This document shows positions 57,283-64,000 of a DNA stretch of 64,000 nucleotides, piece after piece (position 1 is the first letter of the stretch; each line of letters opens with the position of its first letter). Source of the DNA: Maratus speciosus (Eukaryota > Arthropoda > Arachnida > Araneae > Salticidae). The notes under the pieces were generated by a model that was given only the letters and a program-made list of their open reading frames with translations, was not told the DNA's origin and ran no database searches. The translations under genes and the position numbers were made by a program. The DNA is taken from contig OZ010799.1 in assembly GCA_963932465.1 (NCBI GenBank), positions 284,776,083 to 284,840,082 of the forward strand, given 5' to 3'.

Positions 57283-57345
57283 ACATGAACCGCGTGTCGG
57301 GTCGGGTTCGGGTAAAATCGGGTAACCTGAGACGATGCAAGAATC
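57283..57345 (-). mobile_element. Terminal fragment of the TAGAGTCCTGCATCGGG hAT family
   Basis: Read on the minus strand it begins TAGATTCTTGCATCGTCTCA and continues through ACCCGATTTTACCCGAACCC, matching 42031-42085. Related GGGTCGG sequence extends back to about 56990. Confidence 0.55.
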
Positions 57346-57369
57346 TAATTTGAAGACTCGGTCGGGTTT

Positions 57370-59815
57370 GAACTTTTTTCCAGTATAGTACGTCGAATTG
57401 ATAGTTTCCCTTACTTTACTTTTTTTTTCTCTCTCTCTCTCTCTTTTTGGGTAAAAATAATAGTTATATAATACATTTTTAATAGAAATTTTGAAGTTTT
57501 ATTTTTGCTTCAAAAACTACAGAGTAATAATTTAAAAATCTATTTTCTTTTTTCATTGTTCAAAAGTTTTGATTTTCTTTAACCACATTTTCCTTTCATT
57601 TTAATTTACATTAAAAATTTTATAGGTTTATGTGCTTATAATTGCTTAAGTGATCAGATCAAGATCACTAAAATTGATATAGCATGTTCTATGGCCGGCA
57701 CAGACGCACAAATAATCTGAAAAATCCTGTACTTGAATTTTTATACATAAATATACAGTACTACAAAATTCGAAATCCAGCACCCACTGGACCTTGGCGA
57801 TTCCGAATTTCGTTTCATTTTAATTAATATATATATATATATATATATCTACCGCCGCCCCCCCTCTCCATCTCCTCTCCCAAAATACAAAAAACAGTAT
57901 GTGATTTACGTCAAGAACGCGTTTTCAATACTAAAAAAACCATAATATTAAAGCAGATGTTTTAATAGCGAATTTTTTTAACGTAAGAAAAAAAATCTAT
58001 CCACATTGAACACTCTCTTTCTCCGCAAATTATTTACATCAGAAACACGTTTACAATACTGAAAAAAGATAGTACATAAAAATAATAAAACTAAAGTAGA
58101 TATTTGAGTTAAAAAGAAAAAATAAACAAATAAAAGCTCTATCCATGGTTTCTTTCTGCTTTGCAAAACATAATGATCTGATTGTGTAAACATATGACTT
58201 CGGATTTCTCGGAGCGAGATGAATAAACGAAAATAACCGCAGGTGCTTTCCTGCTTTTCATTCGAAGTTTCGGAAGGCGTTGTAACTTTCTAATAAATAA
58301 TTAAATTTTAATAAAAATTTGTTACACAGCCTAATTTACTATTATTTCAACTAGCTGAAAATTTGAAAGAAGTCGGTCAATTTACGTAGGAGATATGGAT
58401 TTATTGATTATTATTATTTTTTAACAGTAAGGAAAAGAAGATTTTGATTTTCATTCTTTTTCTTTTTTTGTTTGCTTGCAACTCAATAGTTTTTTTCTCT
58501 GCACTTAAGCACCGCAAACTTGATGACACTTTCACGGAGCCCTTTTTATACTATTTAAAAGAATAGAATTTGAATAGTGTGTTCTCGCGCTAAAATGAGG
58601 GGGCGGGGGGGGGGGGGGTGGAGTTTTCTGTCATCACGATTTTTTAAAAACCCATCCGGACAAAGCGTGGGTGGTACCTATAAGATGTATATTCATTTGT
58701 AAATAATTATATGATTATTAATGTTTTAAATTTTTTTGTTTATTAATCTTTTAAAATAAATGTTATGAGTATTTTCATAAATTAAAAATGCAATGATCTC
58801 TTTGAACTAACCAAGACTCTCTGATTTCGAACTTTTTGAAATCTAATGCAAAATATCGATTGTTTTGTTTATGTATTTGTTTTTGTTAGCCAACAACTTT
58901 ATTTTATTTCTATTTTTTCATTTGCAACATTTCTTTTTCTTCTTTTTTTTTTTTTTTTTTGCTTTTAAATTTAGTGGCACTTTCCAAATAAAAAACAGAT
59001 TTAAATATCAAACTGAGTATTTTGCGTAATCAAGTAGAATTTTATGGTAAGTTTTTCTTTTTTGTTAGTTTCTTTCTGGAAATATATGTTGTTATGGATC
59101 TAGATGTTATTTACAAAATATTTATAAAAAAGTGAACTTTACTTAGCATAGGTCTATTTCCAAATGGGATTTGAATATGTATATTTTAAAAATTTTAATG
59201 TTTTATTCATCCATAGATAAACAAATACGAAGGTATAAAGACAGAGAAATTTTCTAAATATTTTAACTATTAAGAATGTATTGATACTCTTAGAAAAAGA
59301 TTAAAAAATAAAATTTCTGCTGCATCCGTCATTTACTGAAGACTATTACGAGTACATGCAATTATGACATTAAATCTGTTTCAGTTTTTGCTTTTCATTT
59401 ATTTTAATTATTTTAAAATCATCAACGTCTTAAAATTGAGAACATTTTAGTTTATCTAGTAAAGTTTTTTTAAATAATATTCTCCGTTTACGCGATAAAA
59501 TTAAATAGTTAAAAAGTTATTCTTAAATAATACACAAAACAGGAAGAATCGAGAACAAGCTAAAGAAAATCACTATGTAATCAATGATATGGGTGCAAAT
59601 AGATACCGAATATTGGTTCCTTTTTCTAAAGTATTTATTTGTAGCATATATATATATATATATATATATTTAAAGAATATTGCGTGAGCAAATAGGTATA
59701 AAACATTAATTCTTTGCTTTCTACAGCTATTTGCAATAAAATTATTCCTACTATACCATTTGTCTTTAGAAATAAGAAATTTTTCTATTCCCTCACACTT
59801 TAAAGTATAGTTATC
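57370..59815. other. Noncoding interior of the 4.4-kb hAT element
   Basis: CT repeat near 57430-57444, TA runs at 57829-57850 and 59646-59669, and a G tract near 58601-58618. A CAGTACTACAAAATTCGAA motif after TA at 57754 looks like a solitary pogo end. No transposase catalytic motif is recognised on either strand. Confidence 0.5.
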
Positions 59816-59897
59816 GCGATATATCACCGATATTGATATTAACTCGTTGATATATTGCGATATTAAATTTTTGATATCGTCCAGCCCTACATACGAG

Positions 59898-60649
59898 AAT
59901 CACAATCTTCTTCAGACTCTGTAGCAGGCAGAGTTTGTTTTGAAAACAATTCCTTCTTGGCTTTTTTCCTCTTTTTACTTTTTAATTGCTTAATAAAAGC
60001 ATTTTTTACTGGCTTGGTTAGAACAAAACTCCTTTTTTTCTGTTATCTTACTCTTACTTCTAATATATTCTATTTACTACTGCATTATTACTATAACGAA
60101 CATGTTTCATTGTACCCCGTCTGCAAGTGTTTCAACCTCAGTGTACCCCCACACTGAGGTTACTAAGTAAAAATTTATTTACAAACTTCTAACATTTATT
60201 TTTATTTGTTTTGGAAATATGAAGACAACAATCCAAAGATAACAATGTATAGAAAAAATAATTATTACATGTAACAACAACGAAAAAGAGACAAAATTAC
60301 TTTTAGTAAAGAAACTTACTTTCAGTAGTGTAAAACCAATAATCTTCTATTGCTAATGTTGTAGAAGTGTGAATGTATCCAAATCACATCAGTAACTGGA
60401 ACATATAGTTGTATACCATGTATATAAACTGTAACTCTCTGTGACAAATTTGACTGATTTTACAAGTAATGTTTCATTGTACCCTGTCTTCCCCTATATA
60501 TTTGCTTTCATTTATTAAGTAAAATTTCTGGTTCAATCAATGTTAATTTGATCTGAGGCATATTTTCTAAAAATTTCAGGACTTCTCTTACTTATTTAAT
60601 TATCAGAGTTACCCAGAATTAATAATTCCACCCATCTTTTATTACCACA
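59898..60649. other. Noncoding stretch with small hairpin and direct repeat
   Basis: AACCTCAGTGT and ACACTGAGGTT form a perfect 11-bp stem around a five-base loop (about 60132-60160). TTTCATTGTACCCCGTCT near 60104 recurs with one change near 60469. Confidence 0.45.
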
Positions 60650-60657
60650 AAAATATA

Positions 60658-60952
60658 GGTACTTCCTTCATATAGCAATTCCTAAGGATGAATCGTCAAA
60701 TATATATGGCACTTTGTTGAATTCAGGAGGTAGCCTGGGGGAGGCACTCCCACAAGAGCAATAAGATGCCCGCCGCTACCTGGAACTCTATAATGCCCCC
60801 CCCCCCCCACCGTCACTTAGAGCCATCGACTTCCCTCCCAGAGAAAGTGTCTGAATTCAACACTGATGTGGCATATATAGGGGATTGTCGAAACTTTAAC
60901 TGTGACCTTGGCATAATTATAATAGTGGGGGCTGCTTTAACAAGAAAGTACC
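60658..60952. mobile_element. GGTACTT-type MITE, GTTAAAGC subfamily
   Basis: Left GGTACTTCCTTCATATAGC and right, reversed, GGTACTTTCTTGTTAAAGC. The flanks aaaatata (60650-60657) and aaaatatc (60953-60960) match at seven of eight bases. The ends resemble those of 54669-54992. The interior has a C tract and a 67-codon incidental frame. Confidence 0.75.
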
Positions 60953-60960
60953 AAAATATC

Positions 60961-62185
60961 CAATAAGTGTATTTTAAAGAAACATTAATAATGGATATCT
61001 CTAGTATGTTAAATAAGATACCTACTTTGCATGCAAATTGTCTATGAACACTCTTATATTTAACAAAAAAAAAAAAAAAAACCAATGGAAAAAATACTAC
61101 CTTATTTAAATCGATAAAAATGAAAAAAAAAATTGCAAAAGGCAATAAATAGTGTTGCTGCAGTTGTTATACTAGAAATATAAATGACGCACTATTCTTA
61201 ATAACTCTAGTTTGACATTTAAATTTCCAAATTGGTACTTTTCTGGGCACTATTTGATTATCCCGTTGACCAAAAAACTGTTGCCAAACTGTAAGATTAT
61301 ACCCTTTTCTGTTATATTGGCTTTTGCTCTTTTTTTTTTTTTTTAATGCTTGCTGCATTTCAAGCTTCAGAAAATGAGATTTATTACCAAATGTCATAAA
61401 TAGCTATATAAACAAACCTGGTGAACTTTTATTCTTTTTTATATATGTATAATTTATCTATATAATCATATAGTATATATATATAATTTTTTTTATACAA
61501 ATTACTTCTGTTTGTATATAAAAATAGATAAATAGCTTCTTTGTGTTAACGTAGTACATACAATATTGTGTATGCTATCTTGGCACTAGTCAACAGATAT
61601 TTGATACAACCCCTCATCTTTTCGGGAGCTACGGATTTCGAGCTTATTCTATCGACGATAATTTTCAAACTATGATTTTGAGACTTTCGCTTAAGTTGCT
61701 CTATATACTTAGCTAATACATTATGCATATTATATTTTGATCGCATGCACAGTGAAACATTTTTTAGTAAACCTGCTCATTTTTCATCCAATTTTTATTA
61801 TTTTTTTATTCTGATTGCAGGGTATTATGTACAATGTTTGTCACATTTTCTGAAAAGAACTTTTTTTATATTAAGAACTCTGCAAATTAGAAGCAGAAAA
61901 CTTTGCGAAATTTGGGACTGTTTTTATAAAAAATTAATATCTTTATGAGAATACATGCTATCCTCCTAAAAATGAATACAGTTTATTACAATAAGCCACT
62001 TAATCATAATCTCCAGTTTGAATGCTTTTGCTACAATAGTTTTTACAGGGTTATCCAAAAGATATTCGTTCTTTTTCAATTTGTTGACGGTTCCCTATGG
62101 GCTTCAGGAAAAAATCCTCACTGAAATTTATGACCTGTACTATTCTGTTTACACACCTGGAGCTTCAGGATAATTCCTGAAAAAG
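60961..62185. other. Noncoding stretch
   Basis: At 61234 GGTACTTTTCTGGGCACTATTTGATTATCCCGTTGACC-like sequence (61234-61272) looks like one end of the GTTATCCCGTCGACC MITE subfamily without a partner. No gene is seen. Confidence 0.45.
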
Positions 62186-62260
62186 CAGAGGCGTAGCTAC
62201 CGTGGAGCAGTTGGAGCAGTTTGCTCCAGGCGCACGAATCCTAAGGGCGCAAAGTTAGAA
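62186..62260 (+). mobile_element. Possible left end of a hAT element
   Basis: CAGAGGCGTAGCTACCGTGG begins at 62186 and resembles common hAT termini; GGAGCAGTTGGAGCAGTTTGCTCC follows as a small repeat. No matching right end occurs before the window ends. Confidence 0.4.
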
Positions 62261-63986
62261 AAAGCGAAATAAAGATGTCTTAAAATATTTGTATTTTTTT
62301 TCATTATTAATTAGACATTATAGATGAATCTTGTACAATCAGCGTAATCCTATGATATTTTACCTTGTGTTTAATCTCAACTATTTCGATTTAAAATATG
62401 TTTTCATACACAGTTGAAAGAAATGACTTCTATTCAGGAAGTTTTAATTTTAATTCATACCACCATATTGCAGCCTCAAGTAACTTCTCCAACAGCGCTT
62501 CAGCATGCCTGATTATTTTCTGTAACTTTTCTGGAGACGACGGTTGAAGATTTTCAGATCTTAACGTAATCAAAACTTATTTAACAGGGCTATCATCGGT
62601 CACTTTACTGGCTACCACTATTTCAAAAAATAATCTTTCTGGTACATTTCTATTAAAAATGTTTTAGAAATTTATCAGGATGATTACTGTGCGGAAATAA
62701 TGGTAGCCAAAGAATTCACCGCTGAGAAACCTATATGTACGATGTAACAGTAGTAATTTACTATAATTATTTTACGATTTGGAAAAAATAGCCTGACAAG
62801 TTGAAAAAAATTATTGACCATTTTACAGACGAAATCCAAGAAAACGAAAATTTGGAAGGGTTTTCTTTTGTTTGTTTTGTGGAAACTAAACATGCATTAA
62901 TACAGATTACAAAACAATAATAAGAGCTGGATTTAAACATATTCCACATCAGCTCACGGCGACAAAATTTAGACGGGAGGGGGGAGGATGCGGGTAAGGG
63001 GAAGCAGCAACTTAAATTTTGTGAGTATTGTTTTTGAGATTTTGAAAATATTGCAAATGTTGCAGAATCGATAAGCTTCAAAAAGAGAGAAAAAGTTAAG
63101 TACCCAATTCAGTGTTCCTTAGGGCCTAATTATAGCCTATGCAAAATTACACCACTTTTTGGTAACAGTATTTTTCCGCATTAAACCTTATTTAATGGCA
63201 TAATTTTAGGATTAAATAAGGCTGACTGGCCCGCCGGGCAAACGACCTGCAGGTCTGTGAGCCCTAAACCAGGTAAAGCTGCTCCCTCCCTTAGGTGAAG
63301 CTAATAGTTTTAAAATTTGCTATACGCATTACATATGAAAAGTCTTAAATCATTTAATAATTTCTTTTTTTTTTAAATCACTTTTTTGAATCATTTTTTA
63401 TTAATGATTTTTATTTCTCTTTGTAAGGCAGAAGAATTGATTTTTTTTTCTTGAAAGTTTCTTTGCTTCAGAGGACCATTTAAATCTTTTAAAACCTAAT
63501 GTGTATGTTCTGTAATTTTCTTTGTGACCAATAGCGATATGGTCTGCCCCAAGAATTCTCAGCCTGTCTGGTACCAAACAGCGCGGCCTCTCTTTAAATA
63601 TATATATACGTATTTTATTTTATTTAGTTTTTTGTAAAATCATTTATCAAGTATTTGTTTGAAATGTGTCGGCTTCGTGTATTCGTACAATGCTGTGATT
63701 GCAATTTCCCCTATATATATGTGTATTATATTGACTTTTGCGCTTGATGTGCAAAAGTATTTATAAAGAATATTTTCGGCGAAGAAAATGTAATTCAAAC
63801 ATTCTTTTTTGTTAAAAATTACATTTTAAAATGAAAACGGGACTGTTTCAATATTGTCTATAAATGTGATAATCAGAACGGCGGTCAGCTATTTTGTATA
63901 TACGTTAGAACAGGACTGTTTTTTTTTTAAATTTTTGAATCGATTTTTCACGCAGTCATCGAGCTCGTATTTCAGACAAAATCGTG
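62261..63986. other. Noncoding stretch
   Basis: No convincing gene. The longest frames are AT-rich and overlap on opposite strands. GGCCCGCCGGGC near 63229 is a short perfect palindrome. Confidence 0.45.
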
Positions 63987-64000
63987 TTAACCCCTCGGGT
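63987..64000 (+). mobile_element. Possible piggyBac-like left end cut by window edge
   Basis: TTAA (63987-63990) followed by CCCCTCGGGT, similar to the starts at 13718 and 14430. The rest is outside the window. Confidence 0.35.

Larger units (their letters stand above)
55503..59889 (+). mobile_element. 4.4-kb hAT element, degenerate
   Basis: Termini are TAGGGCTGGATTAATTATC and, reversed, TAGGGCTGGACGATATCAA. A perfect 8-bp duplication, catacgag, flanks it (55495-55502, 59890-59897). Near the left end a BED-type zinc-finger exon survives (56336-56573). The catalytic and dimerisation parts of a hAT transposase are not visible, so it appears internally deleted or rearranged. Subtermini are rich in CGATATAT motifs. 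Confidence 0.88.

Noticed and set aside
60132..60160. Rho-independent-like terminator hairpin
   Set aside because: The perfect stem is real, but such terminators are bacterial and the context is eukaryotic noncoding DNA.
60766..60966. 67-codon frame with a proline/histidine start
   Set aside because: It overlaps a C tract within a GGTACTT MITE and ends in its terminal repeat.

Overview
This is a eukaryotic, strongly AT-rich window with long homopolymer runs, many microsatellites and very dense transposable elements. I recognise no ordinary host gene. Every long open frame belongs to one of two LTR retrotransposons. Composition, hAT/pogo/piggyBac debris, a tRNA-derived SINE and an intact BEL/Pao element suggest an invertebrate, most likely an arthropod (an arachnid would fit). 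I cannot prove the species.

Layout. (1) Positions 1-37454 form one very large inverted repeat. The left arm (1-7972) is mirrored by the right arm (21874-37454), and position 1 pairs with 37454, so the structure may continue past the window start. Both arms carry the same fossil elements: a hAT with a nested MITE, a pogo-like MITE, a degenerate ~36-bp minisatellite, two further hAT elements and the 5' end of a pogo-like element cut at the inner edge. The arms differ by small changes and by one large insertion each: a Ty3/gypsy element (29037-36691) in the right arm, and a long-TIR element with an assembly gap (7973-9416) in the left. (2) Exactly between the arms lies a 12.4-kb segment (9419-21873) with its own terminal inverted repeats, flanked by TTA on both sides. 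It is filled with nested non-autonomous elements (piggyBac-like, pogo-like, hAT, TTAA-type palindromes and GGTACTT-type MITEs). (3) 37455-41598 is mostly featureless DNA with a SINE and MITEs. (4) 41599-53986 is bounded by hAT-type termini with a perfect 8-bp target duplication and contains a complete BEL/Pao element on the minus strand (44005-50086) with LTRs that look identical. (5) 53987-64000 holds more GGTACTT MITEs, a 4.4-kb hAT element with a decayed BED-finger exon, and other element ends.

The most distinctive signals are the palindrome with a TIR element at its exact centre, a group of MITEs sharing GGTACTT ends, 8-bp target duplications and unrelated cores, and an alternating series of TTAA-flanked palindromes. 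The sequence records many nested transpositions whose relative ages can be ordered. Boundaries were read by eye from terminal repeats and target duplications. No similarity search was possible.
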